Source: Hirschia sp. (GTDB lineage Bacteria > Pseudomonadota > Alphaproteobacteria > Caulobacterales > Hyphomonadaceae). From it: DNA of 64,000 nt. The DNA lies in assembly GCA_002709235.1 (NCBI GenBank), contig PAQI01000024.1, positions 145,581 through 209,580 on the forward strand, read 5' to 3'. The notes under the pieces were generated by a model. The model saw nothing but the letters and a program-made list of their open reading frames with translations. It was not told the origin of the DNA and ran no database searches. A program made the position numbers and the translations under genes. Positions 18,386-27,005 of this stretch are shown here, one piece after another (the stretch's first letter is position 1; the number at the start of each line of letters is the position of its first letter).

Positions 18386-18514
18386 ATGAAATTCAGCGCG
18401 CGCAAGACACGCAAGCAGAACAATCACAAAAACAAGAAGGGCAATGGCCGCAAGAAGGTCAACCGCAACAAGGGCAATAGCCGTTGGAACGGAAAGCGCT
18501 TCGCATCCAAGTGA
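18386..18514 (+). CDS. 42-residue very basic small protein behind rplT
   Basis: A small ORF beginning ATG at 18386, with AGGAGA eight bases upstream, encodes 42 residues starting MKFSARKTRKQNNHKNKK and ending WNGKRFASK. It has 17 Lys/Arg and 8 Asn and no acidic residue. Codons are those of highly expressed genes (AAG, AAC, CGC, GGC). It lies 20 bases after rplT and just before a good terminator, so it is the last gene of the rpmI-rplT transcript. The composition is like that of small ribosomal proteins, but it does not match bL34, bL36, bS22 or bTHX as I know them. Role in the ribosome is inferred only. Confidence 0.75.
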   Translation: MKFSARKTRKQNNHKNKKGNGRKKVNRNKGNSRWNGKRFASK

Positions 18515-18545
18515 TGTACTTGCAGACTGCCTGAAATTGACTCAC

Positions 18546-18581
18546 AAAAGCCCGCCGGTCTCATGATCAGCGGGCTTTTTT
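18546..18581 (+). terminator. Intrinsic terminator of the rplT unit
   Basis: The stem AAAAGCCCGC (18546-18555) pairs with GCGGGCTTTT (18570-18579), loop of 14 bases, ending in a T-run. It closes the infC/rpmI/rplT/small-ORF transcript and separates it from the SUKH membrane protein gene, whose ATG is 13 bases beyond it. Confidence 0.9.
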
Positions 18582-18594
18582 GCGGGAAAACGCC

Positions 18595-19617
18595 ATGAAC
18601 AAGCTCTCTATCGCCCTGCGCATCATCATGGGTGTCGGTGTTGTCCTGTTGGGATTGACAGCAGGCTTCCTCAAGCGTTCACCCTGGATCATACTTCCCC
18701 TGGGTGTAGCCTTCACTGTCCTGTTCATTCTCGGCAAGCTGCGCCATTGGCGGATCGGCTATCAGCAGGAAGGCTTAAAAGGCCTTGCTGCTGCCCTGCC
18801 TCAGACGATTCTGGTCCAGCTGATACTGGTCGGCTTACTCTATTTCGTTGGGCTGGGGTTCGGCTTCCTTCTCTACCCTGTTGGCTATGTTCAACAATTT
18901 GGCCGATTCGACGTAATCTATACGCTGGCAACATTGTGTGGTGCGGGCATGGTTGGTGGTTTGATCGCTTTGATTGAACGCGACCTGCCCGATCCGATAC
19001 AGCGAGCCTTGTCGCGTTTTGAAAGCGATGTCGATGAGGAAGACGCTTTCTATTCCCGCCACAGCTATCACGAGCGTGATGTGTTGGTGCTTCGCGACTC
19101 GATGACACCCGAAGCCCTGTTTCATTCCGACGGCGTACCAGCAAGCCAAGGCGAACTGCGCGCGACGCAAGAACGGCTAGGCTTCCTTTTGCCCGAATCG
19201 CTGAGCGCAATCTATCGAGTTCAGAATGGCGGGTTGGTTACAGATATCGTTGTGCCAATGACCGAGGAAGACCCGGAAGATGACCTGTCCGAAGTGCGCC
19301 ACTGGTTCAATCCCTTTGGCGGCAACAATGAATTGTGGCCGTTGCAGCGCCTGAAAACCCTGTATGATGTAATCTGCGAGCATGCGGATCCCGACGACCC
19401 TGACTATGCAGATCAGTTTCCCGCAGGCTGTGAGACAATGATCGTTTTGTCACGATGGTATGACCAGACCCTGTTTCTTGATTATGGCAGCGGCGCTTCG
19501 CCAGTTGTCGGCTATGTTGATTTCAAAAAATCAGATTGGATGGAACGGGCGATATACTGGCCTGATTTCGAAACATTTTTTGGCTTGTTACGTCGCCGCG
19601 CGGACATTCCGGACTGA
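18595..19617 (+). CDS. Membrane-anchored SMI1/KNR4 (SUKH) domain protein
   Basis: A 340-residue protein with about four N-terminal hydrophobic segments (residues 5-25, 30-45, 68-95 and 108-128) and a C-terminal SUKH/SMI1-KNR4-like domain (about 180-335), recognised from the 'LGFLLPESLSAIYRVQNGG' helix-turn and the final Trp-rich WPDFETFFGLL. SUKH domains are often immunity proteins of polymorphic toxins but also occur in cellular proteins. The in-frame TTG at 18580 lies inside the terminator, so the ATG at 18595 is used. No toxin gene is nearby. Confidence 0.7.
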   Translation: MNKLSIALRIIMGVGVVLLGLTAGFLKRSPWIILPLGVAFTVLFILGKLRHWRIGYQQEGLKGLAAALPQTILVQLILVGLLYFVGLGFGFLLYPVGYVQQFGRFDVIYTLATLCGAGMVGGLIALIERDLPDPIQRALSRFESDVDEEDAFYSRHSYHERDVLVLRDSMTPEALFHSDGVPASQGELRATQERLGFLLPESLSAIYRVQNGGLVTDIVVPMTEEDPEDDLSEVRHWFNPFGGNNELWPLQRLKTLYDVICEHADPDDPDYADQFPAGCETMIVLSRWYDQTLFLDYGSGASPVVGYVDFKKSDWMERAIYWPDFETFFGLLRRRADIPD

Positions 19618-19764
19618 GTGGTACCCAATCTGGAAATCCTCGCTTTTTGGTAAACTTGCACCCTGAGGCTTTGACCTGATAAGGCGGACGGGTCTACAGA
19701 CAGTGCTTGAATGCCTGACGCGTTCATGTTCCCGCTGAATCGACCGTTCCTGTTTCGAGATCCC

Positions 19765-20850
19765 ATGACCGACGTGACCGAAAACCTGCCCGCCCTCAAG
19801 GACGAAGCGCTCAACGCCATTGCAGAGGCGTCTGACCTCAGTGCACTGGATGCAGTGCGTGTCGCCGAACTTGGCAAGAAAGGTCGCATTTCCGGCCTGA
19901 TGAAAACCCTTGGCAAGATGAGCCCGGAAGAGCGTCAGGAAATGGGTCCCAGGCTGAATGGCCTGCGCAATGAAGTTGCAGCGGCGATTGATGCCCGCAA
20001 GGCAGCTCTAGAAACAGCTGCACTCAATGCGAAGCTGGAATCAGAGCGCGTCGACCTGACCCTGCCACCTCGTCCGGAACCGGTGGGTGCTCTCCATCCA
20101 GTCATGCAGGTCTTCGAGGAAATCGCCGCGATTTTTGGTGAGATGGGATTTGCAGTCGCTGAAGGTCCGGACATCGAAGACGATTTTCACAACTTCACTG
20201 CTCTGAACTTTCCCGAGGGCCACCCCGCCCGTGAGGATCACGATACGTTCTTCATGCACCCCGATGAAAATGGTGTCCGCAAGGTGCTGCGCACCCACAC
20301 CTCACCCGTTCAGATCCGCACCATGATGAGCGAGAAGCCGCCCATTCGCGTGATCATTCCCGGCCGCGTCTACCGCAAGGACTGGGACGCAACGCACACT
20401 CCCATGTTCCATCAGGTTGAGGGGCTTGTGATCGACAAGACCACCCATATGGGTCACCTCAAGCAGTGCCTTACAGATTTTCTGGCGGCTTTTTTCGAAG
20501 TCGAAACAGCCGAGACGCGTTTTCGCCCGCATTTCTTCCCCTTCACAGAGCCATCGGCGGAGATGGATGTGCGCTGCGACCGTTCGGGCGATACGATCAA
20601 GGTGGGTGAGGGTGATAGCTGGCTGGAGATTCTCGGTTCCGGCATGGTTCACCCAAATGTCTTGCGCAATGTCGGTCTGGACCCAGATGAATATCAGGGG
20701 TTCGCTTTCGGCATGGGTGTCGACCGGCTTGCCATGCTGAAATATGGCATGCCCGATCTGCGTCCCTATTTCGAGGCTGATGTCGACTGGATCAGCCATT
20801 ATGGTTTCAAGCCTTGGCTACTGCCATCCTTGAGCGGAGGATTGAGCTGA
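19765..20850 (+). CDS. pheS: Phenylalanyl-tRNA synthetase alpha subunit
   Basis: About 361 residues: an N-terminal coiled-coil tRNA-binding arm, motif 2 region ([19 protein letters not shown]) and motif 3 ([16 protein letters not shown]). It forms a heterotetramer with PheT to charge tRNA-Phe. The ATG at 19765 gives the usual N-terminus; an in-frame ATG at 19711 would add 18 residues with unlike composition. The stop is one base before the next ATG, and pheT follows only after two unrelated genes. Confidence 0.97.
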   Translation: MTDVTENLPALKDEALNAIAEASDLSALDAVRVAELGKKGRISGLMKTLGKMSPEERQEMGPRLNGLRNEVAAAIDARKAALETAALNAKLESERVDLTLPPRPEPVGALHPVMQVFEEIAAIFGEMGFAVAEGPDIEDDFHNFTALNFPEGHPAREDHDTFFMHPDENGVRKVLRTHTSPVQIRTMMSEKPPIRVIIPGRVYRKDWDATHTPMFHQVEGLVIDKTTHMGHLKQCLTDFLAAFFEVETAETRFRPHFFPFTEPSAEMDVRCDRSGDTIKVGEGDSWLEILGSGMVHPNVLRNVGLDPDEYQGFAFGMGVDRLAMLKYGMPDLRPYFEADVDWISHYGFKPWLLPSLSGGLS

Positions 20851-20851
20851 G

Positions 20852-21520
20852 ATGAGCCTATCCGGCGATGACGCCCGGCAAGCCATACGCTCAACGCGAA
20901 AGCGGCTGAAGGATCTGGGTTCAGAGGCCGCCAGGCGTCTGAAGCCTGGACACAAAATTGGCGGAGCCAAACTGGCGCACACATTTCCCGAATTATCTGT
21001 TCCTGATGACCTCTATGCATTGTGGCAGGAGACCGATGGAGTGGACCTGGAAGGCGACCCGGCTCTGGATGCCTTGTGGCTGGATGGCATGAACGCATTT
21101 CTGTCCGAAGAAGAAGCGATTGACGATTATGTGATGGCCTCGCGATTACAGGCTGATGAACCTGAATTCGGACAATACTGGCCGCGAGGATTTGTACCTG
21201 TGGCCTCCCCCGGGGAAGGGTCACGGCTTCTGGTCAATTGCGTGAAGGGATCACCCACCCATGGTGCACTCTATATGCTGGATCACGGCGTTGGCCTGTC
21301 TCGTATGACAATCAGTCTGGGGCAGTATTTTGAAACCATTCTGGATTGGGTCGACACCAATTCTCTTCGTATCAATCGAGACGGCGTGGTGGAGCTTAAT
21401 CTGGACGCGTCCATGAAGGTTGCCCATACCATGAACCCCGGCTGCGATGCATGGGATGACGCGATGCCACCTGCGCATGAAACACGTGACTGGGTGGGGC
21501 GCAGGGAGGGCAATTCATGA
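20852..21520 (+). CDS. SUKH-like (SMI1/KNR4) soluble protein between pheS and pheT
   Basis: A 222-residue protein without signal peptide or membrane segments. The arrangement 'FPELSVPDDLYALWQETDG' followed by FVPVASPGEGSRLL, ALYMLDHG and a final SLGQYFETILDWV matches the SMI1/KNR4 pattern. Its ATG is one base after the pheS stop, and its 3' end overlaps the next gene as ATGA, so it is coupled within the pheST unit. Function unknown; immunity or a housekeeping adaptor role are both possible. Confidence 0.65.
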   Translation: MSLSGDDARQAIRSTRKRLKDLGSEAARRLKPGHKIGGAKLAHTFPELSVPDDLYALWQETDGVDLEGDPALDALWLDGMNAFLSEEEAIDDYVMASRLQADEPEFGQYWPRGFVPVASPGEGSRLLVNCVKGSPTHGALYMLDHGVGLSRMTISLGQYFETILDWVDTNSLRINRDGVVELNLDASMKVAHTMNPGCDAWDDAMPPAHETRDWVGRREGNS

Positions 21521-22080
21521 GCAAGCAGAGCTTTTCATTGCTGGAAGGCGTGATCACGGTCGGGGCGCTGGTGACATCTGCCGCAGCCGTCTATATCGCC
21601 TGGGATCAAGCCCAGACCATGCGCGTTGAACAGCATGCATCCGTATTTCCCGCGATCCAGATTGACCCCATAGAAGGTTACTCCAATGGTGGCGGGCTGA
21701 CAGTTGGCTTTTCTGTCGAAAATGCAGGTGTTGGTCCAGCCTTTATCGGCCACGCCAAACTCTACAAGGGTGCTACCCCCCTTTTGGGCTATGAGGAAAT
21801 TACCAGAATCGTTCCGTCTGATGTCGATATCCAGTTTGAACAGTTGACTGGCCGCGTCCTTGCGCCCGGCGTTTCCCGCAATGCGCTGAAACTGCATTGG
21901 CGCGAATTTGCCATTCCGCAGGAAAAGATTGATGGGGTCTATACCTCCACATCCGACTGGTCGATGGAAGTCTGCTATTGCTCCACCCTGGATCGATGCT
22001 GGATCTCCCGGTCCGGCCAGCGTGTTCACCCTCACCGTGTCGAAACATGCGATCAGCCAGATGAAACCGGATTGTTCTGA
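21517..22080 (+). CDS. Membrane-anchored protein of unknown function
   Basis: A 187-residue protein with one N-terminal membrane segment (about residues 10-29, ITVGALVTSAAAVYIAW) and a periplasm- or cytoplasm-facing beta-rich domain containing four Cys (CYCSTLDRC and VETCDQ). No family was recognised. It overlaps the SUKH gene by 4 bases and ends 39 bases before pheT. It is co-transcribed with pheS and pheT. Confidence 0.6.
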   Translation: MSKQSFSLLEGVITVGALVTSAAAVYIAWDQAQTMRVEQHASVFPAIQIDPIEGYSNGGGLTVGFSVENAGVGPAFIGHAKLYKGATPLLGYEEITRIVPSDVDIQFEQLTGRVLAPGVSRNALKLHWREFAIPQEKIDGVYTSTSDWSMEVCYCSTLDRCWISRSGQRVHPHRVETCDQPDETGLF

Positions 22081-22119
22081 TCACCTGAATTCAAACTCCA
22101 GATATTTGCGAATACAATC

Positions 22120-24540
22120 ATGAAATTCTCTCTTTCCTGGCTCCAGGACTATCTGACCACTGATGCATCACTGGATGAGATCGTCGAAGCGATGATCCTA
22201 GCTGGTCTGGAAGTGGAAGAAGTCGAGAATCCGGCTGAGAAGCTGGCCGCCTTTACCATTGCCAAGGTCACGAAAGCCGAACAGCACCCGGATGCTGACA
22301 AGCTGCGCGTCTGTACGGTCGATACAAAGGACGGCGAAAAGCAGATAGTCTGCGGTGCCCCAAATGCACGCGCCGGGATGACGGCGGTTTATGCCCCTCT
22401 GGGTGCCTATATTCCCGGTCTCGACTTTGCGCTGGACGCCAAGCCGCGCAAGCTGCGTGGTGTGGAAAGCCACGGCATGATGTGTTCGGCCAATGAACTG
22501 GAAATCGGCGAGGATCATGATGGCATCATCGACCTTGAAGGCGACCACGAAGTTGGCACTCCTATTGCGGAAATTCTGGGCCTCAACGATCCCGTCATTG
22601 ATTTCGAGGTTACGCCCAACCGGCCTGACTGGCTGGGCGTGACCGGCATTGCACGAGACCTGGCCGCAACCGGCATTGGAAAATTGAAGATTGCCGAGAT
22701 CAAACCGGTCAAGGGAAATTTCCCCTGCCCCGTGCAGATACGTACTGAAGATGAAACTGCGTGCCCGGTTTTCATGGGTCGTGTCATTCGTGGCGTAAAG
22801 AATGGCCCTTCGCCGGAATGGATGCAAAAGCGCCTGAAAGCCATTGGTATCAATCCCAAGACCATGCTGGTGGATGTCACCAATTATGTTTCGTTTGATC
22901 GCTGCCGCCCTCTTCACGCCTATGATGCTGGCAAGCTGAAAGGCGATGTGGTCGCCCGGCTCGGTGCTGAGGGTGAAACGCTCGACGCGCTCGACGACAA
23001 GACCTATGACATCACACCCGACATGTGCGTAATCGCGGATGAGTCCGGGGTGATTGGCCTTGGCGGCGTTATGGGTGGGCTTTCCACCGCCTCACAGCCC
23101 GAAACAGTGGATGTGTTCATTGAAAGCGCCCTGTTCGATCCAATGCGCACGGCACGCACAGGACGTGCAACTGGGATCATCTCTGATGCACGCTACCGCA
23201 ATGAGCGCGGCATTGATCCCGCATCCTGTCAGGAGGGGCTCGATCTTGCGACACAATTGATCATCGACCAGTGCGGCGGTGAGCCGTCAGAGATTGTTGT
23301 TGCGGGCGCTATTCCTGACGCTCAGGAACCCGTTATCTTCAAACCTCGTGACATGAAGCGCTTGACTGGCGTCGACATGACCGCCAAGCGCATGACCCAG
23401 ATCCTGAAAACGCTTGGTTTTGAGGTGACCCCGGAAACAAAACTCACAGACGATAGCTGGAAAGTATCAGTCCCCTCTTATCGTCGCGATATCGTACAAT
23501 CTGCTGATATCGTTGAAGAGCTGATCCGCATTGAAGGTTTTGATGCTCTGCCGACCGAAAGCCTACCACGAGAAACAGCCACCACCCGAATGGTTGTGAC
23601 CCCCATGCAGGCGCGCATTCGTACTGCGCGTCGCGTGATGGCCGCACGCGGCTTTCTGGAAGCTGTCACCTGGAGCTTCATGGACAAGAACAAGGCTGCC
23701 TGTTTCACAGGCGGTGCTGACGGCTTGAAAACATCACTGATGGTCGACAATCCGATTGCCAGCGAGCTGAATTATATGCGCCCTTCTGCCATCGCCAATC
23801 TCGCAGTGGCCGCACAGAAGAATATCGATCACGGAGCTGACGAGATCCGCCTGTTTGAAGCAGGCCCGATCTATCTGGATGACAGTCCGAAAGGCCAACG
23901 CTCTGTGATCACGGCTCTCGTTCGCCCGCGACCTGCCCGGCATTGGGCGGCTGGTGATGCACCCTATGACGTATTTGCAGCCAAGGCAGACCTTTTCGCA
24001 CTGCTCGGCGCACTGGATCAGCCCGGAGACCGCTTCCAGATCGGCGAGGCACCCAACGCTGCATGGCATCCCGGCCGCGCAGGTGTCCTGAAACTGGGTC
24101 CCAAGAATGTCGTCGCGACTTTCGGTGAACTGCATCCGGCCCTGCTCAAAGAACTCGATGTTGATGGTCCGATGATCGGCTTTGAACTGATTCTGGATGC
24201 GTTGCCTGTGCCAAAGTCAAAAGGTGGCAAAACCAAGCAAAGGTTGGAGAAAGCAGAACTGACACCCGTGCGCAGGGATTTTGCTTTTCTCGTGAGCAAA
24301 TCAACAGCTGCCGCTGATCTGGTGCGAGCAGCTGCCGGAGCCGATAAGAAACTGATTACCGGAGCCCGCGTCTTCGATGTGTATACGGGTCAGGGCGTAC
24401 CTGAGGACAAGGTTTCCATTGCTATCGAAATAGTGCTCCAGCCTCGTGACAAGACATTGACCGATGAAGACATCGATCAAGTATCAAATAACGTGGTTAA
24501 AGCGGTCGAAAAGGCGGTTGGCGGCGTTTTGCGGGCCTGA
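22120..24540 (+). CDS. pheT: Phenylalanyl-tRNA synthetase beta subunit
   Basis: An 806-residue PheT with the full domain order: N-terminal start (KFSLSWLQDYL), EMAP/tRNA-binding domain (about 40-150), B3/B4 editing domain (about 210-390), B5 (about 400-475), the catalytic-like core and a C-terminal ferredoxin-fold anticodon-binding domain (TPVRRDFAFLV). It pairs with PheS to form the alpha2beta2 enzyme. It is separated from pheS by two genes of unknown function rather than directly adjoining it. Confidence 0.97.
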   Translation: MKFSLSWLQDYLTTDASLDEIVEAMILAGLEVEEVENPAEKLAAFTIAKVTKAEQHPDADKLRVCTVDTKDGEKQIVCGAPNARAGMTAVYAPLGAYIPGLDFALDAKPRKLRGVESHGMMCSANELEIGEDHDGIIDLEGDHEVGTPIAEILGLNDPVIDFEVTPNRPDWLGVTGIARDLAATGIGKLKIAEIKPVKGNFPCPVQIRTEDETACPVFMGRVIRGVKNGPSPEWMQKRLKAIGINPKTMLVDVTNYVSFDRCRPLHAYDAGKLKGDVVARLGAEGETLDALDDKTYDITPDMCVIADESGVIGLGGVMGGLSTASQPETVDVFIESALFDPMRTARTGRATGIISDARYRNERGIDPASCQEGLDLATQLIIDQCGGEPSEIVVAGAIPDAQEPVIFKPRDMKRLTGVDMTAKRMTQILKTLGFEVTPETKLTDDSWKVSVPSYRRDIVQSADIVEELIRIEGFDALPTESLPRETATTRMVVTPMQARIRTARRVMAARGFLEAVTWSFMDKNKAACFTGGADGLKTSLMVDNPIASELNYMRPSAIANLAVAAQKNIDHGADEIRLFEAGPIYLDDSPKGQRSVITALVRPRPARHWAAGDAPYDVFAAKADLFALLGALDQPGDRFQIGEAPNAAWHPGRAGVLKLGPKNVVATFGELHPALLKELDVDGPMIGFELILDALPVPKSKGGKTKQRLEKAELTPVRRDFAFLVSKSTAAADLVRAAAGADKKLITGARVFDVYTGQGVPEDKVSIAIEIVLQPRDKTLTDEDIDQVSNNVVKAVEKAVGGVLRA

Positions 24541-24744
24541 ATTACGCAGACTTTACACTTGCAGCCCACTACCCGACCGTGCGAAGAATTACACCTCTTG
24601 CTGCAAGGGATGTGTAGCCTTGAGACTTGCTCTTTGATATCGCTGAAGCAGGAAAAAGTAGAATAGTCGGTGAGGCGGTTCTGAACCGGGGGGATCACTC
24701 GCGCCATCGTCATTGGAGAGGCAGCAATCTCTCTGGAGTTGGGC

Positions 24745-25722
24745 ATGACGAAAAGAACGCCTGTCGTGGCAGTCGCCAACCTCAAGGGAGGGGTTGGCAA
24801 ATCGACCACGACTCTCATGTTGGCTGAAGGCCTTGCGTTGCAGTATGGGCTGAACGTGCTCATTTTCGATTTCGATGCACAGGCCAATCTTTCCGAACTG
24901 CTACTCACATCTGAAGGCGTCCAGCGCGAGCGTAATCAAGATCGTGGGGTTGCCGCGATTCTGGACACCTTCGTTCCCGGAAAGAACCGCTCGGTTGAAG
25001 ACCTGCGCATTGTTGTAGAACAATGGAACAGCTGCTGCATCGAGGAACTCGTCCGCAAGAAGAACAGGGATAGTGAAGAAGGCTGGATATCGCTTCTTGC
25101 GGCAGACCCTTCCATGCGTTTCCTGGAACCGTTTCTGGAGCGCAGCCCCGGTCAGGGCTGGTATGATATTGGTGAAGAGCTGATCTGGGCTCTGGAAGAA
25201 GCCACGCAATTTGAACGCTCGCAGGCGGATATCATACTGATCGATTGCCCGCCGCATGTATCCACACTTTGCCGATCGGCTCTGAAAATGGCCGATTATT
25301 ACGTCACGCCTACGCTTGCGGAGACGTTGTCGATCTGGGGCCTTCAGCAATTTACGCGCTGGATGACACACACGGACCAGACACCATGGTTCTCGAAACC
25401 GGGTCCGAGTTTTAATGAACGTCAGTTTGTTGTCTGCACAAGATTTTCAGCAACATCGCGCAGTCATCAAAAAGCGCTTGAAGACCTCAAGCGCGACTGG
25501 TCGGATCGAACCTTTTCCTCTCCCATCGGTGCGAGGGTCTCGCTCAATCGCGAGTTGCCGCGCCGTACGATCAATTCCCTTCACTCATTTGGAAGCCGTT
25601 ATCGCGGCAAGCTGAAATCGGATGTGATGACTTTAGCCGATGAATTTGTAGGATTCATCCATTCGCGTGAACCACATATCTCCTGGTCACGCTCAAGCAC
25701 GGCTGGCGGGCTCTTCAACTGA
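24745..25722 (+). CDS. Orphan ParA-like ATPase
   Basis: About 325 residues of the MinD/ParA family: deviant Walker A NLKGGVGKSTTT near residue 13, FDFDAQAN switch I region and IILIDCPPH Walker B-like segment. A GGAG stands before the ATG at 24745; the TTG at 24739 is less likely. There is no ParB-like partner beside it, and the true chromosomal parA lies at the right edge. The insertion between the N-terminal part and the switch II region is long. A role in positioning a cargo, as known for other orphan ParA proteins, is plausible but unproven. It overlaps the convergent ribD-like gene by 8 bases. Confidence 0.8.
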   Translation: MTKRTPVVAVANLKGGVGKSTTTLMLAEGLALQYGLNVLIFDFDAQANLSELLLTSEGVQRERNQDRGVAAILDTFVPGKNRSVEDLRIVVEQWNSCCIEELVRKKNRDSEEGWISLLAADPSMRFLEPFLERSPGQGWYDIGEELIWALEEATQFERSQADIILIDCPPHVSTLCRSALKMADYYVTPTLAETLSIWGLQQFTRWMTHTDQTPWFSKPGPSFNERQFVVCTRFSATSRSHQKALEDLKRDWSDRTFSSPIGARVSLNRELPRRTINSLHSFGSRYRGKLKSDVMTLADEFVGFIHSREPHISWSRSSTAGGLFN

Positions 25723-26359
25723 TATCGTGATCAATCAGGCCGTGCGATCTTAACAACGTCAGATGCGGCGAACTTGGTGGAATGCGAATGCGGGTAAGCC
25801 CTTCTCGCCCCAAGCGCAACACAGCATCGCCAGGGCTTTCGCCTGCATTCATTGTAAATTCGGCATCATATCCTTGCTGCGCGGCATCGACGACCATCAG
25901 AGGACGGCCTGTATTCAGAAGCTTGAAGAATCCCTCGACCAACGGAAATGCTTCAGCCCTGCACAACCCGATATCAACTCTGATGCCCGCTGCTTTCAGT
26001 TTCGCAAAGCCATCCATCGCCGTGGGATGAGGGTCAGCACTCGCCGCAACCACTCTTGCTACACCCGCATTGATCAACCTGTCTGAACATCCAGGCGCAC
26101 CGGAAGACCGAGAATGGCAGGGCTCCAGCGTCACATAGGCCGTCGAGCCTTGTGCCTTGTCACCTGCCAGCTCCAGGGCAATCTGCTCTGCATGTGGATG
26201 ACCGCCCTGTCCCGTCGCGCCTGTGCTGACTACAATATCATTCTTGACCAATACACAACCGACGGCGGGATTCGGAGCCGTCCTGCCAAGCTGAGTATAT
26301 GCCAGAGCAATTGCCTGGCGCATGAAGGTCAGGTCAAAGGCGTTCGCTTTGTCATCCAT
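25715..26359 (-). CDS. RibD-type deaminase with truncated reductase region
   Basis: About 214 residues. The deaminase half is complete: TAPNPAVGCVLV, zinc ligands in HAEQIAL and PCHSRSSGAPGC, then ADPHP. After about residue 140 the start of the reductase domain is visible (GFFKLLNTGRPLMVVDA), but only about 60 residues remain instead of the usual 200. It could deaminate the riboflavin pyrimidine intermediate or another substrate; the reductase step must be done elsewhere if it is active. The ATG at 26359 is used because longer starts would overlap the upstream gene. Confidence 0.8.
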   Translation of the reverse strand: MDDKANAFDLTFMRQAIALAYTQLGRTAPNPAVGCVLVKNDIVVSTGATGQGGHPHAEQIALELAGDKAQGSTAYVTLEPCHSRSSGAPGCSDRLINAGVARVVAASADPHPTAMDGFAKLKAAGIRVDIGLCRAEAFPLVEGFFKLLNTGRPLMVVDAAQQGYDAEFTMNAGESPGDAVLRLGREGLTRIRIPPSSPHLTLLRSHGLIDHDIS

Positions 26360-26375
26360 AAGCTTGCATTCTCTC

Positions 26376-26729
26376 TCAGCCTTCCTTGAACTGCTCATAG
26401 GCAGTCCACGCATCTGCCGCATACATCAGCGAAGGCCCGCCGCCCATATAGACAGTCATGGCCAGGGTTTCAGCAATTTCTTCTTCTGTCACACCGAGCG
26501 AGACCAGTTCCTTGACGTGAAAACCAATACAGCCATCACAATGCGTTGCCACTCCAATGGCCAGAGCGATCAATTCCTTGGTCTTGCGGTCCAGCGCGCC
26601 ATCCTTGGTCGCACCAGCAGCAAGCGCGGAAAACCCCTTCATCGTTTCAGGAACCCGCGCATGAATCTCCTTCATCCCAGATTTGATGCTTTGCGTAATT
26701 TTTCGATAGTCCTTGTGGCCGTCTGTCAT
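26376..26729 (-). CDS. Carboxymuconolactone decarboxylase/AhpD-like protein
   Basis: A 117-residue all-helical protein of the CMD/AhpD family. The redox motif is visible as HCDGCIGFH (CxxC plus His). Such proteins are small peroxidase-like or disulfide oxidoreductases, often linked to peroxide defence. The gene reads leftward, 16 bases before the ribD-like gene, and is divergent from gpmI across a 276-base gap holding a 12-base palindrome. Confidence 0.85.
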   Translation of the reverse strand: MTDGHKDYRKITQSIKSGMKEIHARVPETMKGFSALAAGATKDGALDRKTKELIALAIGVATHCDGCIGFHVKELVSLGVTEEEIAETLAMTVYMGGGPSLMYAADAWTAYEQFKEG

Positions 26730-26797
26730 GGGGTTTCTCCGTTAACTGATATGTCGTGAAGATAGTGACGGGCGACTGCAAAAGACAGCGGCCACCG

Positions 26798-26816
26798 GTC
26801 ACATGTGACGATATCG
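26798..26816. promoter_or_regulatory. Abutting palindromes in the ahpD-like/gpmI divergent gap
   Basis: A perfect 12-base palindrome GTCACATGTGAC (26798-26809) is directly followed by an 8-base palindrome CGATATCG (26809-26816). This is the length and symmetry of a dimeric regulator site. It lies 69 bases upstream of the AhpD-like start and 190 bases upstream of gpmI. No regulator can be named, so this is a candidate operator only. Confidence 0.35.
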
Positions 26817-27005
26817 TACAGATTAAAAAACACCACTCCAGGGTACGGAAAGCCAACTGTGAGAGAGGCATGAAGGCTGCATGGATAGGTCAGCTGTTGA
26901 GAAGCTTGCCGACTGGCGCCATAAAGCTACGCAAGCACGCATCCATAAGGTCTTGAGGCTGTTTCGACCTGAAGACAGAACTTGCCACCAAGGGATTGAA
27001 TTCAC

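Noticed and set aside
18580-18594. TTG as start of the SUKH membrane protein
   Set aside because: It lies in the T-run of the terminator; the ATG at 18595 is the sensible start.
18595-22080. Toxin-immunity locus
   Set aside because: SUKH proteins suggested it, but no toxin domain, recombination hot spot or repeat was found next to them, so only the SUKH observation is kept.
22198-22917. 239-residue ORF antisense to pheT
   Set aside because: Shadow of a highly conserved gene; no family resemblance.
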